From NCBI GenBank assembly GCA_904063045.1, contig CAJFCJ010000002.1, positions 3,839,891 through 3,903,890 of the forward strand: a stretch of 64,000 bases of DNA. Direction: 5' to 3'. The DNA is from Dimorphilus gyrociliatus. Its lineage: Eukaryota > Annelida > Polychaeta > Dinophilidae. Made by a program: the position numbers and the translations under genes. Within the stretch, counting starts at the first letter, position 1. The number at the start of each line of letters is the position of its first letter. A model generated the notes under the pieces. That model did no database searches. It was not told the DNA's origin and saw nothing but the letters and a program-made list of their open reading frames with translations. Shown one piece after another: positions 36,934-49,590 of the stretch.

Positions 36934-38628
36934 TCACAAATTAAACGTATCATTCTGGATGTTATCGAATAAATTACTCTCCGATTTGCTCATCTTCTCC
37001 GTTTTCAAAGGATCGCGAACCTTAGCATCGCAATGTTGAATTAAATGATGAATAAACGATCCTATTACGTATAATATAGTTATGAAGGTTAAGGTAATCG
37101 GTATGGTAAAATATTGGAAATCCTCTCCGGAGAGGTAAGATGTTATAAAATTATTGGATTGTTTATTATTAGTAATTATGTTTGATTTTTTAGTTGCATA
37201 TTTATATATTTTCCATTTTTCTTTGGCAGCTGTAAAAAGAAACAATTTACATCTTCCTTTAATCAACAAATCTAACGTTCTTTAACACTACAATAAAACC
37301 TCTTAAATAACTTATCTTAGATTAATTAAATAATTAACTGGCTTTATTATCTGATTATTTTAATCAAATAAAATATAAAACTACATTTAGCCTAACCATT
37401 TTTTAAATTATAAACTGAGGTAGTTGACTTGAAGATGGCGTTTCTCTTTTGTCTATTAAGTACAATTCGCTTCTTTAGCCATCTTAATGTTCTACTTGAA
37501 GTTTTTTCATCATCTCTGAAACATTGCCTCTTCGACTTGGAACCATTAGAAATAGTAGTTTCACCTTGATCGCAGTCAATACATTTTAATTTACGAGACT
37601 CACTTTGAAAACTTCCTTTTGGACAAGATATACAAATTTCTTTTTCAGAACTCCAAAATGATCCACGATTGCATGGATAGCAAACTGGGAAAAGGAATGT
37701 CGACCAAAACACTTTCTCATATCCAGGCCAACATTCGTAAATTAATTGATGAATTCTATCACTGTGTATTGTCTGTTTTCCAATAGAAAAAACTTTACTA
37801 ATAACGGTACGCATTGCATATTCAATTAACGGCTTGTCTTTATCACCCATTCTCATAATATTTTTATTGGATAAGCAAACTTCTTTATTCCAACTATTTA
37901 AGCAATACTGTTCATTTTCTTGCAAGAGTAATGGTTTCCATTTAACCTAAAACATCTGTTGCAATTATAAATGGCAAGATAATGATAAATAGTCATAATT
38001 ACAGTTGTAATAATATTTCTATCTTTATTAATTTTAATGCATCTTAGATATATGGTAAAATACGTTTTCGTACAATTCTCTGATCCAATTATTCTACATA
38101 TCATTTGCTAAATTATATATCAACTTATAACGTTTAAATATACTTGCTTCGACTTTCATTTACCTTAATATTTCGTAATCTCTCATTAACTACCTCACAA
38201 TTATATTCCGATTTAAAGGAGAAAACAATTTGCATAAATCTAACTGGAAATATAGCTAATTTTATAATATATCTGGAATAATATATTACAGAATGGCCAT
38301 CGCGAACGCCAGTTATTGAACACGCATATGTGCCAGTATCTTCCTCTGAATTAATCTTTATGTGTAGTTCTTCTTTATTATCGGCTTTGAAATAACGTTT
38401 TCCGTTAAAAAACCAATGAATAACAAATCGAAAACCTAACTCGTAAATTTGTTCCAAAGAGATACATTTCAATATCTTTTCCGTGTTTTTTAATGTGTAA
38501 TAGATCGTTGATGATTCAATATTGTTATCTCTATTGAGATTTGTACTATTTATCCATAAAGTATGACAATAAATAACTTCTAAAAGGATATTACTGAATA
38601 AGAATAACTTGATTAAAATTATAAACAT
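36934..38628 (-). CDS. Single-unit Ig plus cysteine-rich membrane protein, ZPBP-like
   Basis: Four minus-strand exons: 38628-38164, 38107-38003, 37907-37397, 37229-36934 (458 aa). Signal peptide (residues 1-20), one Ig-like domain with Cys in ILKCISLE and the Y-x-C partner GTYACSITGV, and a Cys-spaced helical middle. Then YECWPGYEK, CYPCNRGSFWSSE, CISCPKGSF, CIDCDQGETT, the CxPGY-CxxCxxGxF pattern of zona-pellucida-binding protein and GCC2/GCC3-type repeats. A transmembrane helix (FTIPITLTFITILYVIGSF) and a short tail end it. It is the half-size relative of the large + strand gene 1.4 kb away. The 95-bp intron 2 (38002-37908) was chosen because it alone keeps phase. Confidence 0.65.
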
Positions 38629-38847
38629 GTTCAATAAATTGAATAATTTCGATATAAACAAAATAGAACAATTAGTAAAATTTTCAAAAATTGAATGTAT
38701 TTTCTAAATAGAGTTCATATATACAGATTTTTTTTTTGAAAAAACAAAACTTTCAAGAATTCAAACGAAATTGTTTTTTTTTTAAAAGAGAATAAATGCA
38801 AAGGAGAAATTAATATCACACGGTCGGTAAAATTCATTCATCTACTT

Positions 38848-39669
38848 TTAGCTGATAGAACAGCCACCAGGTGAGTCCACTTCTTCTTCATCGAAAATAT
38901 CATCTTCCTCTAACTTTGGCAAATTGTCAAGTATTAGTAGAGATGGAATATCTCGGAATATCCTAGATATAGATTATAATTAAATATAATCTGTTAGAGT
39001 TTTTATCAACTTACTTTTGTCTGTAGTTGGAAATAGCTACAACAACAGGATTTCCAGGTTTCATAATCAGAGACTTCAAATTGGTATATTTAGCCAAAAC
39101 TTTGATATCACTTAAAGTTCTGATATAGTTATGAGATAAATCCAGATGGGTAATTTTTGGAAATTTTGGAAGATTCTATTTTAAAAAATAAATGAATTAT
39201 TTCTTTAGAATTGATATCATTTCTTTGAAAAACACAAAATCAAAATTACCTTGAAGCAAGGTATATGATTTCTACTTAAAGTCAAACTTTCACATTCAGG
39301 GAATGTAACAGTTTTCAGATCTACTAAATCATCTTCAAGTAGACAAATATCTTTTGCGGAAGTAAGTCGTCTTAATACTCGTTTGAAATTTTCTTTTTGA
39401 AAAGGCTGAGCCAAATCTTGATAGGAGAGATTAGCAACTGTTAAATTTTCCCAACTTTCAGTTGAATCTCTATAATCTAGCCTGTCCTTTCCTCTTCGAT
39501 TATGGTGAATAAATTTATTATTACTTGAATCTTTAATACGATAAAAGTATTTTTCCTTCTCGGGTGGACCTTCCCGAATTCTTGGCGCTTTGAGCTCGTG
39601 GCCCTTAATCGATGTTGAATTTAAGTCATGCCAAACAGAATACCGATAACGATGGGAAGGAAGCTTCAT
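38848..39669 (-). CDS. Leucine-rich repeat protein
   Basis: Three exons: 39669-39250, 39175-39015, 38962-38848 (231 aa). A basic 90-residue N-terminal region is followed by SDS22-like repeats: FPECESLTLSRNHIPCF, FPKITHLDLSHNYIRTL, TNLKSLIMKPGNPVV. Then an LRR cap (NYRQKIFRDIPSLLILDNLPKLEEDD) and an acidic tail. This short LRR plus cap layout is common in ciliary proteins, but the orthologue is not identified. Confidence 0.7.
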
Positions 39670-40564
39670 AAGGTGGGAAATAATATCAAGAATACGTTTA
39701 TTAAAAAAACAGTGAAAATAGGCCTATATCTTAAAATACTTTGGGTAATTGCTTTTTCTCAGTTTTGTTGTCCTCCTCTGAGCTTAATAACAATGGTCCG
39801 CCAGATAGTTGTGATGAATCACCATTATCCGTTAGTGTAGGAGTTAATCTATTGATTATTTAATGTAACTATTAATCAATGTAATGAATGAAGAAAATTA
39901 TTAAAGGCAAACCTATCTGTCATGATTGTTGCCAAGGACGCTGATTATAAATAGACTTTCGAGATTTTTTATCGGAAGATTTCTACTTGAGGAAGTTGAC
40001 TTCCGTATTGCTAAATTAGTAAAAAGTCTTACGAGATTCTGATTCTATTCTCTAAGTTGAGGCAATTCGTGCAAAAAATATATATAAAATATGTATAAAT
40101 TTACATAAAATAACAATCATTCACTACTTAATCGTTTATTGATCAAATATTCATATATATACAAAGGGGGAGGGGAGCCGAAGAAATTCAAATTGTAGCC
40201 TATGCCCCTCCAGGCTAGGAAATGATGGATAGTATGTAAAGTGTAAATTGTTTCTATTATCTTGGTGAAAGCTGATCATTAGTCTTAAAGTGATGGAAAT
40301 ATATTCAAATATAATAGAAAATGCCTCGCAAATTGAAAATTCCTTATTGCAATACATCAAATAAAAAAGAAGGAGTTGTTCAAATAACTTTTTCAAATAA
40401 ACTTTTGTCGACTGATGATAAAGGAGATAAAAGATAGTATTCTTTAAAGATTCTAACTAAAACCTAAATATTTATGAGTAATTTTATTTTTATCTATTCG
40501 CTGCCTGAACTCGTTATCAGATTCCCATAACAACAGCTATTTTATCTTATATACTATAGAAAAG
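39670..40564. other. Spacer between LRR gene and CAPSL
   Basis: About 900 bp between divergent genes. No ORF of quality; the 70-codon frame across 39628-39840 is largely antisense to the LRR start. A short G-rich run (AAGGGGGAGGGGAG) lies at about 40162-40175. Confidence 0.4.
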
Positions 40565-41254
40565 ATGGCTGCTACCGCAAGACAGGAACGAGAATTGAAA
40601 GAAAAGTATCAAAAACAGTTAAATAAAGGCTCTTTATCGCCGCTAGAAATGCTTAGAGCCTATGCTCTTTCTCAAGGTGTAAGAGGTATTAAAACACTAG
40701 CTACATGCTTTAAAAGAATAGACAAAAATGGAGATAGACGATTAGACTTTAGAGAATTTCAACAAGGCCTAAGACAGGATGGAATTATTGTAGAAGAGAG
40801 TATAGAAAGAGAATGTTTTGATGAAATAGATACAGATAAAACTGGTGAATTGAGTTTTGATGAATTTCTTGTGGCCTTAAGGGTAAAAAACTTTTTATTT
40901 TTCATCTTTTCTTCGATTAAAATAAAAAAATTACTGTTGCAGCCTCCAATGTCTAATAGTAGATTGAAATTAATCAATATGGCTTTTAATAAATTCGATA
41001 AGAATGGAGATGGAGTGGTTGATTTTACCGATTTGAAAGGCGTTTATAGTGCCAGAATGCACCCAAAGTATAGAAGCGGAGAATGGAGCGAAGAGAGAGT
41101 TTTCCAAGAATTCCTCAATTCTTTTAACGGACCTCTAAAAAATGATGGAGTTGTAACCAGAGAAGACTTTGATAATTATTATGCTGGTGTTAGTGCGTCA
41201 ATTGATAGCGACGTTTATTTCGATTTAATGATGAGACAAGCTTGGAAACTATAG
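40565..41254 (+). CDS. CAPSL: Calcyphosine-like EF-hand protein
   Basis: Calcium-binding protein of ciliated cells. Two exons: 40565-40882 and 40943-41254 (209 aa; human CAPSL 208). The 60-bp intron is a multiple of three without stops, so a naive ORF reads through it and adds 20 spurious residues. EF-hands: FKRIDKNGDRRLDFREF, FDEIDTDKTGELSFDEF, FNKFDKNGDGVVDFTDL, and a fourth degenerate loop at LKNDGVVTREDF. LRPPMSNSR at the joined exon boundary and the C-terminus YYAGVSASIDSDVYFDLMM fit CAPSL over CAPS. Confidence 0.95.
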   Translation: MAATARQERELKEKYQKQLNKGSLSPLEMLRAYALSQGVRGIKTLATCFKRIDKNGDRRLDFREFQQGLRQDGIIVEESIERECFDEIDTDKTGELSFDEFLVALRVKNFLFFIFSSIKIKKLLLQPPMSNSRLKLINMAFNKFDKNGDGVVDFTDLKGVYSARMHPKYRSGEWSEERVFQEFLNSFNGPLKNDGVVTREDFDNYYAGVSASIDSDVYFDLMMRQAWKL

Positions 41255-41458
41255 ATTTTTTTTTGGTTTACCTTTTACCATTTCATTTAAATATTCATCC
41301 AAATAAAATAGTCTAGAAACCTTACTCCATAATCATTTAAAAGTTTGAAGATTAAGTTGATTATGCAGATTAGGTAATATTGAAAACAAAAAACAGGGTA
41401 GAAGATATGAAGCACAACAAAACTGTCCTCTTTTTATACATTAAATATTTAATAAACT

Positions 41459-44400
41459 TTAGTTTTTTGACTGAAAAACTTGCCAAACTATTAAATTACT
41501 TTTGTCATGCTTTGAATTTTCACTTTCTAAACTCTCTTCCAATCTAAAATCAACGTATCCTTCGCCACCTGACAAAACCAATTCGTTCTTTTTCGCTCTT
41601 CTTCCAGGACTGGATGACGATGCTGCACTTAAACCACTAACTTTTTGACCTAGTAATATAAATTATTAATATATTTTATTTTCTATGGGAATTCTAAAGA
41701 TATTTACCAGGAACACTAATAAAAAATATTACTCTATCTCGATGTCCATGGAAACTAACTTGAGCTTGGGCCATAGTGCAATATGGAATGAAAGATGCTG
41801 GCGAGAGTTTATCAGTTTGCGGATCTCCGTAAACTCTAATGACCCCTCCGGGTGTCCCTCGAGAACTTCCGCTAGTGATAACTTTACGTTGTTGCTGTTG
41901 ACTAGAAATAGGGATGGAAACAATTACACCATTTCCTGTACCAACCCAAAGTCTTTGACTTGCAAGAAGTAAAGATGTTACTCTTACAAAAGAAAACCCA
42001 AGTCTACCGCTACCAAGCATCATTTCTACATAGGGCTCCATGTCTATATCTTGTAGATGCTGATGGGTATGAGAATGAAACAATCGAAGAGTAGAGTCTA
42101 ATCTGATGGAAATCCAAACACCATCTCCTAAATGAGCCATTTGTCTTACTTGACTTTCTCTTCTAGGGTGAACTTCGAAAGTGTTCAGAACTTCCAAAGT
42201 GTTCGAATCAACAACCAGCACCTTATTTTTATATCCGCACCAAACATGCCTTCCAGCATTAACAACAACCAAGCACCTAACTGCACAATGTGGTTTACCG
42301 ACATCTAAAAGATGATATTCTTTCATATTCCATTGTCCATCTTCTGTCCTATGAAAAACAGCCACTGTCCCATCAGCCAAAGCTATAAAAGCTCTTCCTC
42401 TGACATAGGCAATTTGAACAACAGCGTCTGGTAATTTTACTGAATGAATACGTTTGTGCCAATTCTTAATAGAAGAATGAACATAAACATTCCCATTAGA
42501 AAAGCCCAACCACATTGTTGGCAGAAGACTACTTAACTTTTCTGCCTCACTCTCCGCTAAATTCCAACCATAATCGTCCTCTTTACAAAATTCTCGCGTT
42601 GCATCATATTTAGGTCCATGTGTAGGACTCATTTCAATACTTGAAGTTGAAGCTGTCATCTCTCTACTCAAAGAAGGCTCTTTTTCTTCTAAATAAGAAA
42701 AGTACCATTTTATAGTTTAGTTAATAAGACAGTTTTTCTAGTAAAGGAGCAATTACAGTGACTAAACTAATTTTTTTCAATTAAACATTAAATACTAAGA
42801 AAGAAAAAGAGTTATATCACTGAATTTTACTCCCAAAATCATTGCTAGATTCTACCTTTATATACAGAAAGAGCATGTATCGCTCGTTTTACCGCAGCCA
42901 CACTGGCTTGTATTTCAGAAGAATTAGGAGCAGAATCTGTGCAAGACCAACAAGATGCAACATAACAACATCATGCACTATAACTTTAATTATTAAAAAA
43001 AAGCTTAGTAGGAAACTTGACAGTTTCGAATAAAGTCAAAAATTAAATAGACTACGATTGATTCATGGGCATGCTATATGTGCAAACCAAAGGTTAACTA
43101 TAAAAGAAAACATTGATTGATTAATTATCTAGTTACAAAATTTAAAGCTAGGTGATTAAAATTTAAAGTTAAAAACTATCTTAATTACAAACCGGCAGGT
43201 GGATTGGATTGGTCTTGTTCTTGTTCTTGTTCACCTTCATCATTAGTTTCTTTTTGTCCAGTAGCACAATGAACAAATGTAATATTACCAATTTTGGGTT
43301 CAGTATTTGGTTTAGTAGCCGAAGGTGTAGGGGATGCAGAGCTTTTAGCAGGTAATTTATCAGCAGTTAGATTCACTTTAATATTATCAATTGAGGAGTA
43401 GTCAGTTTTTAAGGTTCCTGTTCAAAAGGTAAATGTTTAAAATTCATTTAAGAAGATAAATATAAAGATATTACCTGGAACGCTTGTCATACAAATTATT
43501 TGAGATTTTTGACTACATGTGAAAGTCTGGATTGTCTCTGATGGTTTGTTAGCGTCAATTACTTTGACTTTGCTTTCTTTTCCATTATAGGTTGCAATCC
43601 AAACGAGGGATGAGAGTCTTTCTTCTATTGCAGTATATTCATCATAATCTTTAAGCTCCTTATTAATTTTTTCTAACTCTTCGTTGTCTTTATTCTCGTT
43701 CTTCTTATCATTATTTCCTTGGCTATCTCTCTTCTCTGTTTCTTCTTTGCCCTCGGTTTTCTCACCAGAATAAAATATACTTGCTCCAACAATACATCCA
43801 CCATCTCTTGTTTTCCCTCCTCCGAGCTTCACAGCCGCCGCACAAGATACTTTCATTGCTGAGTCATCATCAATGAGACTCCCATAATGAATAGGATAGG
43901 GAACTGAAACCTGAGAATTATTTTGGCCTCCTTTAGTAGTTAGATCTTTAGCAGTAACCTTGTTTGAAAGAGACCAACCATAGGCTTGTATTCTACCATC
44001 ATCTTTCTTTGCGTAGCTTCTTAGTCGTTTAGAGTGTTCTTTTTGTTTTTTAGCTACATCTTCTTCCTGAAGAAAGTCGAAAGCTTTAGCTTTATTACCC
44101 AATGATTCTTCCATTAATTCTCGCTCTTCTTTATTCGGATCACCAACTGGCTTAACAGAGGATGAGGGGGCAGAGAAACGAATTGAAGCGGAAGGTAAAA
44201 TTGCTTTTTTATTTTGAGCTTTAGACGAAAACATAGAACTGAATCTGAAATGTAAAAGATATTTATTTATAAACAAATGAAAAGATAAGAAAAATAGAAT
44301 ATCCCCATTCCTTTGATTTCTTTCAGAAATTTAATCGTTTTTAATCGAACGAAAACAAAAGTAAATAGTCATATGTTATTTATTCATGTTTCTCGAAAAA

Positions 44401-47400
44401 CAATAATTCAACTAAAGATCAGAAAGTTTTATTCTTCATTAAATAATTATAGAATCTTGAATAACAAATAGATTCATGCACAAGGAATTAAAGACTTTTG
44501 CTATAAACCAGGTTCTTTCAGTCATTTTTAAACAGCGACGCTTATTAAATCAAGAAAAATCGTTTTTTTACCATGATTCTCATTTTAGCAGTCATATATA
44601 GAGAGATTGGATTATTTTCATGCATTAATTAATTATATCCTTGAATTTAAAGATGATATATTTTAATATATAAATATATACATGTATATAAATATGTATG
44701 AGGACATATACTGTCTATAAGTAGATATGTAGATATTTATAGACAAGTCTCTTTTCAAGTGAAAACTAAAAAAAATGGCATCTAGATGTTTCATATGGCA
44801 ATATTTTTAAGGTATTTTAGGTATTAATATCAAAGCAAGATTTGGGAAAAGCGACAAAATGATAATATGGCAGTTAAATCAAGCCACCATTTTAACAGGA
44901 AATCAAATTTCATATTTTCCTCTAAGGAAACATAAACCCCTCTCCAGATGAATTGCAACAATAACAACAAGAAAGATCAATTGAAATTTCTCATATAATA
45001 AACAATATAAATAAACAAAAAACACTTGACATTCAAGCATTTTTCAACCTTTTTATCTGTAACTTTAATAACTTTACAGAATTAAATCACTTTTTCGCAG
45101 ATCTCTTCGTAACTTCAGGAGTTTTAACATCCTTATTCGGTTTTGTAGGGTTTCCCAATAAATGGTCGAAACTGATTATTAATACAATATGAAAGCACTA
45201 CCAATTAAGTCTTATTCCATCCCTTAAACAACAACTATTATTATATTTTCCCTATGAAATCTAGTGGTTACATTACTTGATCAAAATAGCAACAAATATA
45301 AAAGATTTTGCTAATAAAACTATTGGAAAATTGAGTTGCTTTTGTTATCCCGAGAATTCCTTAGATTCCCAAGGAAATTATTATAAATTCCAATTTATAC
45401 TTACATATGCCAAAGTCCACTACGTTTCTCCTGGGATTGCTTATTTCCTGCTAATTCGGGGTGCTCCTTAGAAGCTCTTAGCATTTCAGTCCATCTAACG
45501 GCCTCTTGTAATTCCATTAAACGTTCTTTGTACTGATTTCTTTCAGTAAGTACACGAGCCATTTCAACTCTGGTAAATCGCTTCCGCTGACCAGTAGGAA
45601 GCTCTTCTTCCTGTTTATAAAAATAGATTTATTTCAATTATGAATTAAATCAATGGAAGTTAATAAAGCTATACTTTATCCTCCGCATTAGACGTTTTTA
45701 ACTTTTCAATTTCTTCCCTTGATTTCTTAACTTCTCCCTCCAATTCAGAAACTCTCTTGTTTAATTTCTCCTTCACATTTTGTAAAGAATTGATTTCCTC
45801 TCTCAAAATTTCTTGTTCACTAAAAAGTTATAATAGATAATGTAGGAGAATAAATACTTGAACAAACAAAAAGTTTCTCATGATTTAAACGTTTCGCGAC
45901 TACACAGCTATTTTAAGTATAATCTTTAACCTTCGTTTTCTTTATTTTCTTTTTTAAAAAAAAACCTGATCTACCTCCTGAATAACATAGGTATATAATC
46001 TTCATCTTCATCTAGATCAGAGATAATATTCTCTCTAGGAGAAGGAAATTTAAATTATGCATATAAAAGAATAAATTCTTTTTTCATGCATTGAAAATTT
46101 GATTTGATTAGTAAAATTCAAAATCAAAAGGGAAAAAGTTTTTATTTTAGTAATAATAATTATTATTTATAAATATTAAATTTCCTTCGTTTTAGTAAAA
46201 TTCAAGGTAGAAGCACAAGAATATTTTAATATAACACACCTTGTTAATTCGTCCACTTTTGCAATCAGGTCATCTTTCACAACATTCAATGCGTTTCTGT
46301 AGTTTAATAGAAAGAAAGTTTGCAAATCATGCATTATAGTTAAAATATAGGATTTGGAATAAAGATAAAGCAACAAAACAACCAAAAGTTAAGTTAATAA
46401 GTTATAAGTAATAATGATAATATTAATAAATGTATGCAAACTTGGTTGTAAGGAGTTCAGTATTTTCCAAAATTAAATTTTCAACTTCTTTTCCCATTCC
46501 TGTAGAATATTTAAAATGCAAAACATTATAAACATTTAATGCTTAATTTTATGGAAATTAGTTAAAAGCTAATTAAATAAAAAGAACAAAACAGACTCTT
46601 CCTTTTTCCTCTTTTTTTCTTTCTTTCTCTCTCTATTACTATCTTTTTTGTTAATGTAATAAAAAGAAAAAGCCCGTTTTCGTTTTGTTTTTTAGAGCGT
46701 TTTTCCCTATTTTTTATATAATAGTTAAAAAAAGTTAACATAGGAAATACCAAAAGCTACAATAAAGAGTAAGTTAAAGCTACTTTCTTACCGTAGAAAG
46801 TGTCACTGACTGCGTTATGGATAAGCATGGTTCACAAAAAATACAGAGATAAATAAAATGAAATAAAGGTTCACTTATTTTCTTTTTTGCTATTAACTAG
46901 AAAGATGAATAAGTAACCAAAAGTGAAAGGAAAGCAACAACTTTGACTTTTTAAAGTATGGATGAATATGGAATAATAACAATTAAAAATTTGTGAAAAT
47001 AAGAACATTAAAACAATGATTAAATAAGCTTAGAATAAAAGAGTACATCTACTACTAGGAATTTTTCTCTCTTGTCAATTATAATATCATATGGATAGGA
47101 TAAATGTTAGATTTATAAGAGATATTAGAAAATTCCTGGTAATCTCCTGTCTTTTTTATAAAAGTAAAAAAATATTGAATCTATCTTCTATTACAACATT
47201 TTATACTAAGAAACACACCGGAAGAAGCGTAATCGCCTGGACTAATCAATCTTTGAGCTTTTAAATGGAAAGATGAAAGATATCAATGACAATCTTTTGG
47301 TAACATAAAATTTTTATGATTATTCTTTACGATTTCAAATATAAGATAGAGAAATCGGTTTACGATAAAGCTGCAATATTTCTATTTATTTCGGATAGGA

Positions 47401-49137
47401 AGAATGTTACCTGCAATGTCGATATTTTCTTCATCAACTTTTGGACTAGCGTGTACAACTTCTTCATAACCAACATTCGATGTTTGTAATCTAAATAGAG
47501 AAATAATAACAAACAGATATTAATACATTCGAAAACACAAGTATAAAAATGACAAAAGTAGCAAATTATCTCAAAAAATGAGTACAAACTTGTGTTTGCC
47601 TGATTGAATATCAATGTTTTCAGGTGATGGTAAATCGTCCCCTAAAAGTAGATTGATTTATTCAATTTTTGCTCAAAAGAAGTGAAAGAAAAAGAAAGAG
47701 AAAAAGAAATGTTTGTTTCTCTTTTCATTTTACCAGACAATAAAACATCAGAGGAAACAAGAACATGCATTTCATCGTTAGACTTAAGCAATTCAAACTT
47801 CTTGATAATTTCAGTAGAATCATTTTTCTCACTAAAACTTTCATCATTTCCTGATAGTCTATCTTTTTCGTATGCTGAAATATAAACTAAAAAATAAAAC
47901 AACTAACAGATAAGAGGGAACAACCAAATATTTGCATTTTTGTTACGTCATTCGTGTATCAATACGAATCTAGATCGTGCATTGAAAACTAATTGATCAA
48001 CTAGGAAGTTAGTGATTTAAAAAAAAAACCATAACCATAAAATAAGAATTAATGTATCTGGATCTGAATAAATCATGTTTATTTAACTTACATTCGCAGT
48101 CAATAGGTTGTTTACTATCGTTTGCAATAGGCTCCTTTTCTGTTTCTTCAGTCTCAGATTTTTCAACATTCTAAGTATTTAATCCGTTTAAAAATAGAGG
48201 TATTAAGAAATTACAACACTTAATGCTAACTTGCATTTCATTATGCAAACTTGTTATAGGTTTTGTCCTTTCTAAAGGGGTTATGGAGCCAGGATATCCG
48301 TCAGGGGTTTTACCAACATCAGAACCGGCAGGTAAATCAGTGCTGTATAATCCTAATTGTGCATTTACCGGTCTAAGTTGTGGTAGAGTCATTTGGCTTC
48401 TGAAATTTTATGCAAATAAAAATGAATATTTATTTATTTAAATGCGTTAACTGACTTTTTAACTGTTATCGATGAATCGACGATTCTATCACCAGTCATT
48501 AGAAATTTGGTTTTTTCCATATATTCCATATGAGTTTTGAATAGTTCTGTGTATCTGTCATGTAGTTTTGAATATTCCTTCTTTAATTCAGATTCTTTAT
48601 CTTCTAATCTCATCACTGTTTTGAACATTTTTGAAAATATATTCTTTATTTGGAATATTATTAGCAAAATAGAGATAAATCTTAAAGATAAATTCAGTAT
48701 ATAATATCATACGAACCATGATCTTGAACATTTTTTGCTTTTAGTTCAAGCATTCTAACATTAGATTCCAAAGTCTCTACCTTATCATCCATCTCTTTTC
48801 TTTCATCTTCAAAATTATCTTCTAATTCTAACTGCTTTTGCTCTACAGTCTTCCTTAGTTGTTTCTCCCTTTCGTATTGGGTTAATAACTGTTCATTATC
48901 TTCTTTATAGAGCTCTAAATCGACTTCTTGCTCTTGCTTTTCTGTGTAAGCATTATCAAGACTTTCAAGTATGCCGACTACCAACGGCATCAAAGATTGA
49001 ACAACGTCTTCATCATATTTTGTTATCATTTTCTCAAATTCCTTGTAAACGGTTGAGGCAAGGGTTCGTACCCTCTCGGACATGACGTGAGCATCGCTGT
49101 CAGTCAGATATACTGTTTCTTCTGAATCTTTCTCCAT
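41459..49137 (-). CDS. SPAG9: JNK-interacting protein 3/4 scaffold (sunday driver)
   Basis: Motor and JNK scaffold linking kinesin-1 and dynein/dynactin to vesicles. Nineteen exons join in phase to 1303 aa (human JIP4 1321): 49137-48717, 48615-48456, 48399-48231, 48170-48092, 47874-47734, 47641-47590, 47490-47411, 47236-47219, 46809-46792, 46499-46442, 46296-46240, 46034-45975, 45819-45675, 45610-45405, 44244-43475, 43417-43193, 42936-42856, 42688-41708, 41649-41459. RH1 domain ([25 protein letters not shown]) and coiled coil open it. A leucine-zipper region has [17 protein letters not shown] and [17 protein letters not shown]. The RH2 domain is [20 protein letters not shown]. The C-terminal WD-like domain has [41 protein letters not shown] and [10 protein letters not shown]. 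It ends SGGEGYVDF...LIVWQV. Two exons of 18 bp are included. Confidence 0.95.
45087..45171 (-). CDS. Candidate alternative terminal exon of JIP3/4
   Basis: Inside the 1.16-kb intron after the RH2 exon. A clean acceptor (AATAATCAG) opens 28 codons in the same phase as the constitutive exon. It gives (WHI)[20 protein letters not shown]... and a stop, in parallel with (WHI)[15 protein letters not shown] of the normal exon. Use would yield an RH1-RH2 protein without the WD-like domain. Supported by phase, splice site and residue similarity; no transcript data. Confidence 0.45.
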
Positions 49138-49590
49138 TTATAATCCTAATCAACAATCAATGTTTATGAATATTTTAACTAACAAAATTTATGTATTATG
49201 CTGAATTATGAACTAATGAATTCGTTAGATTCCTGTTAAATCACAGTTTTCATCCTTCAATCTAATATTTTTTTTACATTTGTGTCATGTAGGTGGCGCT
49301 GTCCGTTTCTACCATTTTAAAATATCGAATCTTTTACTTTTGGCGGTAAATACAAATCTCACTTATGAAATGATAAGTATTTGAAGAAAAACAAGTTATA
49401 TCCTATAATACAGTAATTTTAATTTTATTGCTAGATATGGATTAATTGTTATACACGACAAAGAACAAGCTTGATTAGTCTTCATTGATAAACACACTCT
49501 AGTGAAATGGATTATTAAATATCGATACTAGTGAAATATTTTGAGGACATAGTTCCAGACTTTTAGCAAATAAGATACGTTTATCTATGT
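49138..49590. other. Spacer between JIP3/4 and PDHA1
   Basis: About 450 bp, AT-rich, holding the JIP 5' flank and the PDHA1 3' UTR. A GGTGGCGCTGTCC element near 49292 is the only GC-rich piece. No gene seen. Confidence 0.4.

Noticed and set aside
37898-38002. Continuation of the - strand Ig gene exon 2 to a stop (CFRLNGNHYSCKK...)
   Set aside because: Using the GTAATT donor at 38002 keeps phase with the downstream Cys-rich exon; the read-through ends in a stop.
39628-39840. 70-codon + strand ORF at the LRR gene start
   Set aside because: Begins antisense inside LRR exon 1, with no signal, domain or splice evidence.
42842-43033. 63-codon + strand ORF within the JIP3/4 region
   Set aside because: Antisense to the 81-bp JIP exon 42936-42856, whose phase fits both neighbours.
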